A stretch of 64,000 nt of DNA from Conchocele bisecta (GCA_029237695.1 CM055279.1:26068804-26132803); one strand, 5' to 3'; counted from the stretch's first letter, positions 22,802 to 32,892 are shown. Notes: generated by a model not told the origin, from the sequence alone. Made by a program: numbers and translations.

Positions 22802-23677
22802 CAGTAGAAACTCCGAATACCGGACCTTCTAAATACCGGAATCCTCCCGAAACCGGACAATTTTCATAGTCCCGATTTAATTCCTTCTTTATTCAGTGTA
22901 CTAAAAACCTAAAGAAGACTTTTCAGCATAATTTTACCTCTGAATACCGGACGGATCAGAATTGCTAAAATCACCAAGCGTCAGCGGCAGGGGATAAATT
23001 TCACACAATGGTCGTGTTGGATTTCCTGTCAGACAGGTGTGATAAGAGAGACGTTATGCATTTAACACGATTCACAAATCAAGTCACGTGGTCGGGGCTG
23101 TTTATTTTTAAAATGATGTGACGCCGTTTGTTGTCATTTAATGACCAACAATGTTTTGTACTGGTTTTGTACTGGTTGCGTAGTGCGCACTCATTGCAAT
23201 TTTGTGTCTTACAACCTGCAAATATTTCTGAGCATGTGATCGACGCGTTATATTGGAAAACCGACCAATGAAAACAATTGTTTCTCCCGACTTTCGTCAA
23301 AACAAAGATGGATACTCGATATTTACATTTACAAATCGGGCCGTGTTTGGTCTTGAATTAAATAGAGACAAACATGCCGCTATTTTCCATTGAAGACTTA
23401 AATCGACTGTAATTGACGACGGCAGGTATATGTAAGGTAATTATGAGGTCAAATAGTCAATGACAATTTCCGATTAGTCTTCGCTAATTGAAGTACACGT
23501 TTAGTGACAAACCAATTTACATACCGTATTATCGGCACATAGGCCACGCAGACTGATCAGGTGACCAGCGTAGGCCCAGTTCAAAAGAATAGTGAAAAAC
23601 CTCTAAAAACCGGAAACCTCTCTAAACCGGACTTTTTGTCCGGTCCGGAGGCTGTCCGGTATTCGGAGTTTCTACTG
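22802..23677. mobile_element. Tc1/mariner-superfamily (pogo/Tigger-like) MITE, 876 bp
   Basis: The ends are a 24-bp inverted repeat starting CAGTAGAAACTCCGAATACC, flanked by TA at 22800-22801 and 23678-23679. CAGT-start ends with a TA duplication are typical of pogo/Tigger relatives. The CCGGTATTCGG and AAACCGGAC motifs repeat subterminally. No transposase frame is visible. Confidence 0.85.
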
Positions 23678-24025
23678 TATTAGAGTTTATGTTTGGTCAA
23701 TATTGGGTGCTCAATCTCAAACAAGAACTTCCATTATTGGTACTGGGACTGCATTTGATGCGCAAAAACAATATTTAGCCAATGTTAATGATGCAATTAA
23801 TAGAGCTGTAGACTTACCTACAATAATTTCAAACTATCAAAATGTATTAAAATATGCAAGATCTTGGTCTGTATATGGCTCCAAGCAACATGGATTTACA
23901 GATAGGAAGTATTCAAAATTACAATAATTTAATTGTAATTGCGACTGGTGATCAAACTGTGGGGTTTAATGGTGATGTAAATAGCCTACTGGTTCCATCT
24001 CCTGTACAAACCCATGATCATAGTA

Positions 24026-24090
24026 CTGTTAAACCTTTGGATGTTAAACCTTTACATGTTAAACCTTTGAATGTTAAACCTTTAAGTGTT
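24026..24090 (+). repeat. in-frame 15-bp repeat encoding KPLxV
   Basis: Four consecutive GTTAAACCTTT(G/A)(G/C/A/T)ATGTT-like units encode KPLDV KPLHV KPLNV KPLSV, placed before the membrane anchor of the gene at 22089-24219. They may form an extended stalk. Confidence 0.85.
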
Positions 24091-24197
24091 CAACCAACAG
24101 TCTCAATACCTGAACAAATAGAAGCTGTCAAACATGAAAATTATAAAACTGCACTAGTCACTGGTAGTATTGCAGTTGGGTTGGGGTTGTTACTATT

Positions 24198-25252
24198 TTA
24201 CTTTCGAGACAGAATATAATCTTTGGCAGCCATATAAGGAAGCCCATCAACTGTAATAATCAAAACCCATAAAGTATTGGCTAACCATCCAACAGCTGAC
24301 CCTGCTTCATTCAATATCCATGCTACTATAGAGCCAATTATATCCCTGGTAATGCATCCACTGCCTTCCCTGCTAGCATACCCAGTAATGAACTCAGATG
24401 TTTTAATTGTTTCTTTATCCATTCTTTAGCTCCACCTTTTCCTGATGGGGTTGGAATTGCACCACCACTTGCACCTCCAGTAATACTTAACATTAAAGTA
24501 GAGATTATGAACCCTATAGCTGTCAAAACTGAAACAATAGTTACCCCCTGTTCTTTGAAGAGGGTTTTGAGTCTTTCTCTTAAGGTGGTATCTTTGTGTA
24601 ATATTCTATCAAGGGTCTCTTTTATTCTGGATACTTGGGTTCTTAAGACTTCCTTATCCGCTGAAATCGCCTCAAGACGTGCTTCACGCTCAGATACAAT
24701 ATCAGCGATCATTTCTCTTTCGATACGCTGGGCTTAAGGACTGTCTGAATCAAATGTAGTTGCAGCTGCCAGCTTTAACACTGCAGGATCTTTATTTTTA
24801 TCCAATTCATTTAACTTGGCAAGGTTGTTGGTTAGTGAGCCTCTTGATTGTTGCAGTTCTTTGTTTAAGGCTTTAAGTTCTCTTAATGGAAAAGTTTCAA
24901 AATCGTCCGTTTCTTTTGATGTTTCTTTTGATAGTGTATCAATGAGATATTTTACATGTGTTTCTGTTTCATCAACTGTACTTGGTAATTGAGACATTTC
25001 TATGTTTTCAATATTTGGTAATTCGTTTTCTATAGTTTGTATTCTAGCAACGGCTTCTACGGGTAGTGGTTTTGAAACAGAGGGTTTAGTCCGAGCAATT
25101 AACATGCTAAATTCTGCTGCACATTTACCTGTAATTTTTTTTAAGAATACACCTGATTGTCCTTTCCAAGTTATTTGTAAATCGTTCCAGTATAGTGTTC
25201 TGTCTCTTAAACTTAATGCTGGCTTCATTAAAGTAAAATCATGATCTGACAT
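24198..25252 (-). pseudogene. Polinton coiled-coil protein with hydrophobic C-terminus
   Basis: From ATG 25252: MSDHDFTLMKPALSLRDRTL, WNDLQITWKGQSGVF, then PLPVEAVARIQTIENELPNI and a long charged heptad-like region (LKALNKELQQSRGSLTNNLA). An in-frame TAA at about 24735 interrupts it, after which coiled coil resumes (EREARLEAISADKEVLRTQV; ETLDRILHKDTTLRERL). Then come a transmembrane-like segment (VTIVSVLTAIGFIISTLMLS), a Gly-rich linker (GGAKEWIKKQLKHL) and a second hydrophobic region after a frameshift near 24350 (IGSIVAWILNEAGSAVGWLA; LWVLIITVDGLPYMAAKDYI). The full gene would be about 350 codons. I recognise this architecture from other Polintons. Its function is not known to me. Two lesions only. 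Confidence 0.65.
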
Positions 25253-25261
25253 TTTAAATGC

Positions 25262-25442
25262 TTTTTTGAATTGGTCTCTAAAAAACTGTCGCGTTGTGCG
25301 ACACCTCCACCGGAGATTGGTTCATTTCAGCAGGTAGCGGGTCTGTTTCATGGGGGTCTATTATAGGTTCACTGGGGTCAATATCAGGGTCATACGTCTC
25401 ATTATCATAATGCATGAAATCACCTGGTCCACCTTATGCCAT
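25262..25442 (-). pseudogene. short acidic Polinton ORF upstream of the coiled-coil gene
   Basis: ATG at 25442 is followed by GCA and a TAA, then GGPGDFMHYDNETYDPDIDP and IIDPHETDPLPAEMNQ in the same frame, ending at a stop near 25276. The acidic, Pro-rich content and position directly before the 25252 gene suggest a small co-expressed protein. No function can be assigned. Confidence 0.4.
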
Positions 25443-25502
25443 TATTTATTATTTATTTTAAAGTACATTGTATGTAATTCATAAATAAAATTAAAAAGAA
25501 TA

Positions 25503-26778
25503 ATGACAACATACGGAAGAAAACTTAATCCCTATAGACATTTAAGAGAGCCTCTCGGTGTAAAAGGAATTAGACAATCAGTTACAACAACAAATAATCC
25601 ATCTACAATTGATCAAAACCAACAGCTTTTAGTGCGATTCCCAAATTTATGCTCAACTGATTTTGATCGTACCTGGAACAGTTCGTTTAGCTTTTACAAT
25701 TGCATTAACCTCCACTGATGACAGTTGCCGAGTGGTTCAAAATATTGGCCGTGCGATAGTAAAGAAAAGCAGCTATTAAACTATATGGTAATGATATTTT
25801 ATTAATCGATGATTCAGATGTGTATTACATCTATCGTGATCTATGGAAAACACCTCCAGAGCGAAGTAATAAGGTATATATACTAGTACAGGTTCAAATG
25901 TAACAAAATTAAGAACTGGAGCAGCAGATGCTAGTTCTGGAAACACTGAAGATAAAGCTATCTCAGATACATTTGGTAATCGATTTTATATACCATTAGA
26001 ACTTCTTGAAGCCCATATGCCTTATTGTCAATCTGGTTTGGGTGATAGACTCCAATATGAGCTTACATTTAATGATTATTCAAGGGTAATAATAGCCACA
26101 GGTGATTTAGCTGCTAATTATGCAATTAATAATATAAGTTTAGAATTTGATATGGTCACAGAGCCTAGTTTAGCGACAATGGTAAACAATTAATGTATGG
26201 GAGAAATGTAAATTTTGTATGATAGAATCCTTAGGCATCGAAGATAACTAAAGATAAAAGTGATTCTATATGGAATATAAATTTGAATACCCCTGCTAGG
26301 TCCATGAAGGGAATTTTAATGGTCTTTGAAGAGCAATCAGCACCTTTTGCAAGAAAAAGTGAAACATTTTGTAATCCAAAAATAAATAATGTTGAAGTAA
26401 CAATTGAGGGTGTGCCTAATCAACTATACAATCAAGGGATGAAAGCATATACTATGTGGGATGAAATACGCAAACACATTGCCGGCGGAGATATTAATGA
26501 TCCGATAGTGAACGCTGTCAGTAAATAATTTAATGTGTCCAGTGTGACAATTGGCAAATATCTTACAAAACAATATGCACTCTGGCTTGACTTAAGAACA
26601 ACAGATGATAATAGTTTACATGGGAAACGGACGGAGAATAGAAAGTGCGAGTGAATGTATTACAATTCAGATTTCTAAAGAAGCTGAAGCTGCAGATGTA
26701 ATAAATATATATTTATTTATAATTCAAGATGCGAAATTAAATGTAGAAAATGGAAGATTTGTATCGGCGTTATATTGA
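25503..26778 (+). pseudogene. Polinton major capsid protein (double jelly-roll, hexon-like)
   Basis: The shell protein of Polinton/adintovirus virions. It starts ATG 25503 (MTTYGRKLNPYRHLREPLGV), with LLVRFPNLCSTDF. After a shift near 25690 it reads TVRLAFTIALTSTDDS, then YGNDILLIDDSDVYYIYRDL. A long clean block (about 25895-26193) holds GNRFYIPLELLEAHMPYCQS, GDRLQYELTFNDYSRVI and NNISLEFDMV. The second half has NTPARSMKGILMVFEEQSAP, GMKAYTMWDEIRKHIAGG, and a C-terminal SLHG...GRRIESASE and NGRFVSALY. The order and the IPLELLEAHMP/LQYELTF signature fit the hexon-like family. Frames break near 25690, 25780, 25880, 26200, 26525 and 26625. It overlaps the ATPase start by 29 bp. Confidence 0.8.
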
Positions 26779-27439
26779 TTTGTCACTGTATGCACATATT
26801 GCTATTATCTGTGGTCAAACTGGATGTGGTAAAACAGAATTTGTCCTTGACCTACTTGAGCTTTCACGGCAACAATGTGAGTATGCTGGGATGTTTGATA
26901 ATATAGTTATACTTTGTCCAACTATAGCATGGAACAAGGCTTATACAAACAGAAGTTGGATAAATGATGTGGGCCGTCCAATCGACAAAAAATAACAATT
27001 GTTAATCCAGTTGGTAGTAATGGCGAAGAGAAGCTGCAAGATCTGTTAAGATTATGTTTTAATAAATAAGCTGGAAGCCCAACATTATATATCATTGATG
27101 ACTACAAAGCAATTAACAAAGAAAAAGGATATGTTGTCACAGCTCGCATTCTCTGGACGACATGCAGAGCAAAGCGTTTGGGTTATATCACAGATATATA
27201 ATTCAGTATTAAAAGACCTAAGAGTACAGACAGAATGGCTGTGTATGTTTTATACGAAAGACAGAGATAGTTTTGAGGACTGTTTTAGAGAAAATGATGT
27301 TATTTCGACACTAGAGGAAAGAAACAAAATAAGAAAACAGTTGTCAAAAACAAAACATTAAAAGTTGCTTATTATAACTGGTCATCCTACAGAGTTTAAA
27401 TTACTTAAGTCATGTTGGGAATTGCCTAGTATTACTTAA
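26750..27439 (+). pseudogene. Polinton genome-packaging ATPase (A32/FtsK-HerA type)
   Basis: A motor that would load DNA into capsids. ATG 26750 gives MEDLYRRYIDLSLYAHIAII, then Walker A GQTGCGKTEF (about residues 24-33). A stop/shift occurs near 26993-27065. Walker B (TLYIIDDY, about 27083) is followed by LAFSGRHAEQSVWVISQIYN and VLKDLR, the sensor/arginine-finger region, then FYTKDRDSFEDCFRENDVI. It ends at 27439 after one more in-frame stop at 27359. Total length of about 230 residues is normal for the family. The gene lies directly downstream of the capsid gene, the usual neighbour. Confidence 0.88.
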
Positions 27440-27701
27440 TATTTATTATTTTACTTATTTTACTGGATTTTAACTTGATTTAACTTGATTTAGCTAAGCA
27501 ATTCATAGATAACAATGTTAAGAATTGTTCAGCAAATATGTATTGCTTAACATTGTTGAGTTGTTCTAAGTAAATTTAACTTAAATAATAGTATGAATAT
27601 ATGAAATGTTTGAGATATTGATATTCATACAATTATTGATAATTATATTTGGATCGGGTTCGGTTTATTTTAAATTGAAATTTATATTATGCAAAATAAA
27701 A

Positions 27702-28217
27702 ATGAATTGTGAGGAACTTATAGAACAACTAAGTGATGATAAAGTATCCAATGATAGTGCTGTAGGTGAAGTAATTAATGAGCACTTAAAACAACGGTTA
27801 TCTTCGATTATTTCAGGCGGGAAAATTGTCCAATATTTGGGGAAAAATATAACTATTTCACAACTAGAAGAGTTGCCAAATGAACAAATATTAAAATTGT
27901 ATAAAAGATATGAAAGTAGATTGGGTGCTTCTATGACAACAACTTTTGGTAATACTATTTTGAATATGTATGCTCTAGCTGCAGGTAATATCTTACCTAT
28001 ACCTACAGGAAATCATGATAAACTCGTAGCTGATTTAGAAGGGGATCCCTTTGTTGACCATGCATTGACTAGTACTTGTTGCGAGTTGTATTTTAGGTTT
28101 GGAGCATTTCTGGCACCTATTGCTGCAGTGATCACAACATTTAAATATTGTCAATTTAAAAATATAAATGATACAAATAAAGATAATGGAAACGGAGAAC
28201 ATACAACAGATTCCTGA
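27702..28217 (+). CDS. conserved Polinton protein, 171 aa, intact
   Basis: An uninterrupted frame. I chose ATG 27702 (MNCEELIEQLSDDKVSNDSA) over the upstream ATG at 27606 because the 27606 extension is a hydrophobic AT-rich run unlike the rest. The middle has ITISQLEELPNEQILKLYKR and YESRLGASMTTTFGNTIL. The second half has LEGDPFVDHALTSTCCELYF and a hydrophobic stretch FGAFLAPIAAVITTFKYCQF. The family recurs in animal Polintons by my recollection, with the DPFVxHALxS block as its signature. Function unknown, and a membrane-proximal role is possible. Its 3' end overlaps the next gene by 32 bp in another frame, which suggests compact viral-style packing. Confidence 0.65.
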   Translation: MNCEELIEQLSDDKVSNDSAVGEVINEHLKQRLSSIISGGKIVQYLGKNITISQLEELPNEQILKLYKRYESRLGASMTTTFGNTILNMYALAAGNILPIPTGNHDKLVADLEGDPFVDHALTSTCCELYFRFGAFLAPIAAVITTFKYCQFKNINDTNKDNGNGEHTTDS

Positions 28218-28554
28218 TGAAGAAATTCCAGAACAAAAAGAGGAGATTAAACAAGTAACAGCAAATAATCCAAAGAGGGTTGAGGCCGGTAAAAAGGATG
28301 CTGCTGCTAGGAAAGCAAAACAAGAAAGTATATTACATATGGTACATAATAAAAAAGTAGACATACCACCTGAAGAACCAGCTATAGTGAAAGTCTATAA
28401 AACCTTGAATATATTATATTTTATAGTGGGAATGAGTTTAGTTGGTGGGTTTGTGTTTGGCTGTAAATTGTTCAATCGAAATAATATTGAAACAAAAGAA
28501 CCTGAAATGCCTAGTGTCGGTGATGTAAAACACAATCCACATCTTATGGAGTAG
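28186..28554 (+). CDS. small single-pass membrane protein of the Polinton, 122 aa, intact
   Basis: ATG 28186 gives an acidic N-terminus (METENIQQIPDEEIPEQKEE), a basic Ala/Lys segment (ANNPKRVEAGKKDAAARKAK) and one predicted membrane helix at about residues 72-92 (LNILYFIVGMSLVGGFVFGC), followed by a short polar tail. The NPKRVxAGKK block before a TM helix is what I recall from small Polinton proteins. Topology and role (virion membrane or host membrane) are unknown. Confidence 0.6.
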   Translation: METENIQQIPDEEIPEQKEEIKQVTANNPKRVEAGKKDAAARKAKQESILHMVHNKKVDIPPEEPAIVKVYKTLNILYFIVGMSLVGGFVFGCKLFNRNNIETKEPEMPSVGDVKHNPHLME

Positions 28555-28606
28555 ACAATTAATTAAATTAGTTATAAATTAAAGTTATATTATGTAACAT
28601 AAAAAA

Positions 28607-28840
28607 ATGATGATGATTAATACAGATGGAAATATAATAGGAAATCTTGCTTATCACGCTGCTGTAATACCGGCGCTTGAAATCTAATATGCGCAGATAA
28701 TGAATACAAGTATGAGACAGGCGGTGCCAAAACTGCAACTTGATGGTTATAATATGTTAATGTTGGATACAGGCCTTGCTATTGCTACTAGGGATATGCT
28801 TGTTAAACAAGGTATAATTCCTGATAATATTTTGAAGTAA
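28607..28840 (+). pseudogene. short conserved Polinton ORF with one stop
   Basis: ATG 28607 (MMMINTDGNIIGNLAYHAAV) reads to a TAA at about 28686. The same frame continues as NTSMRQAVPKLQLDGYNMLM, then LDTGLAIATRDMLVKQGIIP to a stop at 28840, for 78 codons in all. A single nonsense codon is the only lesion. Function unknown. Confidence 0.5.
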
Positions 28841-28862
28841 TAAAATTATTATATAAAACAAA

Positions 28863-29411
28863 ATGGCGGGAATAGCTATGATGGTAGGTGGCATTTTAGT
28901 GAATGCATTGACGTTTACAGGGAGTAATTTCTTATTCAGTTCATTGGGGAATAACTCTGCGATTGGAGAACGTAAAAGGCATGATAGTGCCATAGAGCAA
29001 TTGCAAAAGGCACAGGCACAGTGGGCAGAAAAAAGAACAGAGAGATTAGACTGGATTAATAATGAAATCAGGAACAGAATCACGCTGAAGACGTTTGATG
29101 ATGTAGACGAAGCTATTAGAGATTATAATGCTGTTACTGCTCCGGTGACAGGTTCACAACGGCGACAGTCGTTTGGGGGAGAGCCAGTACTGAGTGATTT
29201 TTATACACCTTCACAGAGTCAACAGGATAGAGAAATTGTGTTTATAGTCGGTGGAATGGTTGTGGTAGGGATTGTGCATATAGATCGGTGTAAAATTAAA
29301 AAAGGCTTTTTATGGATGATGGTAAGATTTACCCCATCCATACTGGTAAAATATGGGATTCGGCCCTGTTGGCCTGTCTGGACTAGGTCTTATTGTGTTA
29401 AACAGACGTAA
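28863..29411 (+). CDS. Polinton conserved protein with N-terminal hydrophobic and central charged region, intact
   Basis: ATG 28863 gives MAGIAMMVGGILVNALTFTG, a hydrophobic, glycine-containing N-terminus. It is followed by GERKRHDSAIEQLQKAQAQW and EKRTERLDWINNEIRNRI (helical, charged), a Ser/Gln-rich linker and a second hydrophobic helix (EIVFIVGGMVVVGIVHI, about residues 124-140). The KRHDxAIExLQKAQ...RTERLDWIN pattern recurs in Polintons as I know them. The last 40 or so residues are unlike the family and may come from a late frameshift. Length 182 aa. Function unknown. It is the last gene before about 735 bp without a gene and the right terminal repeat. Confidence 0.6.
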   Translation: MAGIAMMVGGILVNALTFTGSNFLFSSLGNNSAIGERKRHDSAIEQLQKAQAQWAEKRTERLDWINNEIRNRITLKTFDDVDEAIRDYNAVTAPVTGSQRRQSFGGEPVLSDFYTPSQSQQDREIVFIVGGMVVVGIVHIDRCKIKKGFLWMMVRFTPSILVKYGIRPCWPVWTRSYCVKQT

Positions 29412-30146
29412 AATCCCTTTCAATCAAATCTAACGGGCGCTTTGTGCCGCCGTTCAGTATTTCCAGCACTTTGATATTTGTCTGTGCAAGATGATTAACC
29501 ACTCATATTGCTAATAAACACGTGTTCAGAGTTATATTTCATTGTACGTGTCGCCAATTTAACGCGGGAATATTCTCACCAGTGAGAACTTATATGCACA
29601 GAATTTGAGGCTCGATATGGGGAGCTCGGCGTGTTAATGCAGAAATATATCTAAACTTGTTAATTTTTTAATAATACTCACATCACACAATTGCGCTGGA
29701 TGGCTGGTATCTATTCCCAACTGGGATGTAAGTGTGATAGTGATTAGCGGCTTGTGGGTTTTTCTTCCGCGCTAGTAATTGGAACATTAGCCCATGTTTT
29801 CTCATGAACATTATATGTTGGTTAACTACAGATAATATATACATGTATTTATGATATGGTGGGATAGGATGATGCGCATTACCATACATGTAACAAATAT
29901 TCATTATCATGTGAACGTTCGAGATTAATCATGTTTATTATCAGCTTTGAACAAGTACGCCCACTTTAATTGAATTTGCCAACAACTACGGATTAAACAT
30001 GGTTCTGTTCCTGTGTAGCTCATAAAATCAGATTAAAAGATACTATAAAATAGAGAAACCATTCAGACAATAGTCTGCCACACTTAGGGGGATTGTGATA
30101 TAGCGGTTTCGTGGTTCATTGCATATATTTTGCTGAAGATTATGGT
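29412..30146. other. Polinton right region without a recognised gene
   Basis: Stops in all frames. No protease-like or other motif was seen. Confidence 0.5.
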
Positions 30147-30364
30147 TTTCGTACAAAACAACTATATAATTGTGTACAACAAGCATTATTTTGATAAATC
30201 CCTAGTCTCAAAGGCTGAGAAGGTTAACATTTTAAACTGGTTTTACGCCTTTTAAACAAGGTACCAAACTATATAGTGCTTTGGTACTAAACTATATAGG
30301 TTTGTACTAAATATAGTACTTTGGTACTCAACTTCGATTTTATGTCGCAGGAGCCCCATAATCT
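30147..30364. repeat. Polinton right terminal inverted repeat
   Basis: Reverse complement of 16539-16757 with scattered changes. Ends GAGCCCCATAATCT. Confidence 0.9.
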
Positions 30365-30370
30365 ATATAT
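30365..30370. repeat. Polinton target-site duplication, right
   Basis: ATATAT directly after the CT terminus, identical to 16533-16538. Confidence 0.75.
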
Positions 30371-30609
30371 AGCGAAGTATGAATGTGAACGTCCAGCGGA
30401 TTATCATGATTATAGTTAATATTTTAGTACACGAAAGTATAAAGTGGAAACTGTGCAGCTATAGTTTATAAATTGCATGTACATTGACATGCCGTGGGTA
30501 TGATTTAATTTGGCATATTTACCCGGTAGTCTGTCAATGTCTATTGTTGGATTATGCGTATAAAATGTGTCGGCTCTTATGTGACTGTGACGGGAGAATT
30601 TGGGACTTA

Positions 30610-30800
30610 TGGGATTTGTAACCAGTGTAGCTCCAGTTAACGATCTACATTGCTTGTTAGTAGAAACATGACAATTGTTTCATTGATGGAATAGCGAACA
30701 GTGCAGATCCTGATCAGACTGTGCAGTTGCACAGGCTGATCCGGATGTACACTGGTCGCAAAACCATTATTCCCTTGTCTCCTAACACGGCCACATATGC
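30610..30800. repeat. dispersed CAGATCAGCCTG-type repeat
   Basis: Contains GTGCAGATCCTGATCAGACT and CAGGCTGATCCGGATGTACA in a shortened copy of the family described at 5730. Confidence 0.7.
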
Positions 30801-31264
30801 TGCCAATATATGTTACTCTCAGAGTTGGTGACGCGACTGTGTGCATAAATAATGATACGAGGACTGAGAATTATATTACGATCATTGTAACAAAAGATAT
30901 TTCAATCAACTGTGTCACTGCTGCCATCTATGCTGCACTCATTTTCAGAAAAACCTGCATGTGATACAGACCTATAATAATGGCACAAGTAAGTAGAAAT
31001 GTTTTATCACACATCTGACAAATCTTCTGCCCAAATTTTACGGCTATATAAACAATTAAAAAACAAGGAGACGAACTCTGTAAGATAGCAAGCTTTCGTT
31101 CCAATCCTCTTTACACTGCTTTTATACCTAAAAATTATGTAAATCATTATTTAACAAGATATGTTTATACTAATGCAAAAACAATATTTTTTTCGATAAT
31201 TTTAGCAAAATTTAAGATTGAGTTTTCTTTTAATTTTGTTAAATTTGACCAGTGATTGATTTTA

Positions 31265-31505
31265 TTGTCGAGCCCGCTTGCGGAAAGCGAGACATAGTGA
31301 TCACAATGACGTCCGGGTGTCCGTCCGTCCGTCCGTCTGAAATCTGCGTTAAAGTTTTTATATACCTTATATATCTGCAGTACTAAGTCACATTGACTTG
31401 AAACTTCATATGCTTATTAGTCATCATCCATATATGCATGCTGTGTCTCACTCATGCGGCCCCTGTGCCCAACGTCAAGGTCAAATGCCTCGGCGGGTCG
31501 TATAC
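31265..31505. repeat. CCGCTTGCGG/CCGTCCGTCCG dispersed repeat
   Basis: Starts GTCGAGCCCGCTTGCGGAAA, contains a CCGT-run, then GTTAAAGTTTTTATATACCT and GACTTGAAACTTCATATGCT. Other copies are at 34241-34452 and 62852-63720, with a related one inside 12770-13799. Confidence 0.8.
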
Positions 31506-31694
31506 ATTATTTCTCTATGGGAATTTAACACAGAGGGAAAAGAGCTGGTGCTGCTGCAGGATTAAAAAAAACACGATACAATTTGAAAATTGACACCTGG
31601 CTATATAGCTTGAAATGATCCAACTAAGAAAACAAAAGTTAGCTTTTGAAAATCGATGAACTATTTCTGAAATTGGAGGGAAAACAATACCCAT

Positions 31695-32556
31695 GTTAAA
31701 GGTACATGTAGGCACAGAATGTTGTTTATATCAGAGACATCATCTGAGACATTTTCTGGCAAAGCAAACATTCATTCACCATTACCCCACGTATTGATTG
31801 GCATTGTTATACATTTTATATCAGATGTAAATTTCCACACTGATATCAGTACCTTTAAAGGTGCATGCCCTCTCAGTAGGCGCAAAATGTTCTTTATATG
31901 AGTTACTTAAGTGTATAGTGTCACTATTCCACCAGTACTGAAAATTACGAGTGCCCGCTATACTGATACATGTATAATCATTTAGTAATATTTATTTTAC
32001 TCATAGTGACTCGTGGCAGTATCAGGCTATTTTCATATGCAAATGAGCCACAATATTTTTGAATTATTTATACATGCCCACTCAATACATGCCCACTCAG
32101 CATGCTCAGTAGGCACACCATTTTCTTTATATCAGAGACATCATCTGACATTAATTCACCATTTCCCCACGCTTTGATTGGCTTTATTATACATGTACAT
32201 TACATATCAGACGTAACTTTCCACACTGATATGAGGGGCGATAACCGTGTTTACTTAAAATGTTATAGGACTTTACTATTTATTCTCTGTATTCATTTTT
32301 TGATATGCTTGCAATGAACATACTATATAATCTGTCGAAAATATTATTTTTAGGTAACACATTTAATTTGTATAAATAATTAAAAAAACATCATGCCTCA
32401 TTTGCATATGAAAATAGCATGATACACCGCGAGTCACTATCTGTATAGCGGGCACTCGTAATATTTTAGAACTAGTGGTATATTGACACAATTATACGCT
32501 TATTTAATTCCTGTAAAGAACATTTTGTGCCTACTGAGCGGACACGTACCTTTAAG
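31695..32556. mobile_element. cluster of piggyBac-like MITE copies
   Basis: The outer end is TTAAAGGTACATG at 31695 and the far end CACGTACCTTTAA at 32556. Inside, GTAGGCAC(A/G)...TTCTTTATATCAGAGACAT and CCCCACG(T/C)(A/T)TTGATTGGC recur, so two or three copies are nested or tandem. Same family as 19821-20537 and 43676-44104. Confidence 0.75.
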
Positions 32557-32892
32557 GAAACACGGTCATATAATTTATATTATGTTAGTATACATTGTGT
32601 CGCCATTCCTTCCTGTGACGTATCTCAACTTTGAGGCCAGTGTGTTTTCAAGAGTCATGTCCCAGGCATTTAAAGATTTAGCCTGGGTGAGGCATTTTAC
32701 CATTTGTCTTTGCTAAATTTCCCTGCTCTTCTAACCAAAATTCACCACTGTTTTCTGGTCTAGTGTTTGTGGGCAAAACTGTCTGTACAGTCCATAGTCT
32801 GCTACTGGTGGTATGGGAGGTTTTGCGGAGTTATGTGCCCGCAACTAGGCAGGCCCGTACACAGAGGGGGTGCGACGGGTGCGTACGAACCC

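Larger units (their letters stand above)
22089..24219 (+). pseudogene. Polinton conserved virion-type protein with C-terminal membrane anchor, interrupted by a MITE
   Basis: ATG at 22089 (MAFKFNKDANYNVNHIYALK). Later blocks are WYQNQFNFAIWWATCGCGVS, MYQTLRILAQMKIPLPDD, then SFTHHVDITNAWTSFVLDNS and TQAGVERLND. After a pogo-like MITE (22802-23677) come GAQSQTRTSIIGTGTAFDAQ, MAPSNMDLQIGSIQNYNN, a KPLxV repeat and a final hydrophobic helix (ALVTGSIAVGLGLLLFYF) ending RDRI. The two flanks are in the same frame once the insert and one TA are disregarded. Frameshifts or stops occur near 22250, 22535, 22590-22655 and 23860. I recognise the order of conserved blocks as a common Polinton gene, probably a minor capsid component, but the exact role is not certain. 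The end overlaps the convergent gene at 24198 by 22 bp. Confidence 0.65.
16539..30364. mobile_element. Polinton/Maverick (adintovirus-like) element, 13.8 kb
   Basis: A self-synthesising DNA transposon or endogenous adintovirus-like genome. Structural evidence: about 218-bp terminal inverted repeats, 5'-AG...CT-3' ends and a 6-bp duplication. Gene evidence: retroviral-type integrase, protein-primed family B DNA polymerase (C-terminal part only), A32/FtsK-like packaging ATPase, a hexon-like major capsid protein, and several conserved accessory genes on both strands. Most genes carry frameshifts or stops. Two genes contain nested non-autonomous elements. No cysteine protease and no polymerase N-terminus were found, so part of the left side has been lost. 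The size still matches the usual 13-20 kb because about 1.6 kb of inserts has been gained. Confidence 0.9.

Noticed and set aside
29412..30146. Missing Polinton cysteine protease
   Set aside because: Searched by eye in all frames for the His and Cys blocks and found none. It is reported as absent instead.
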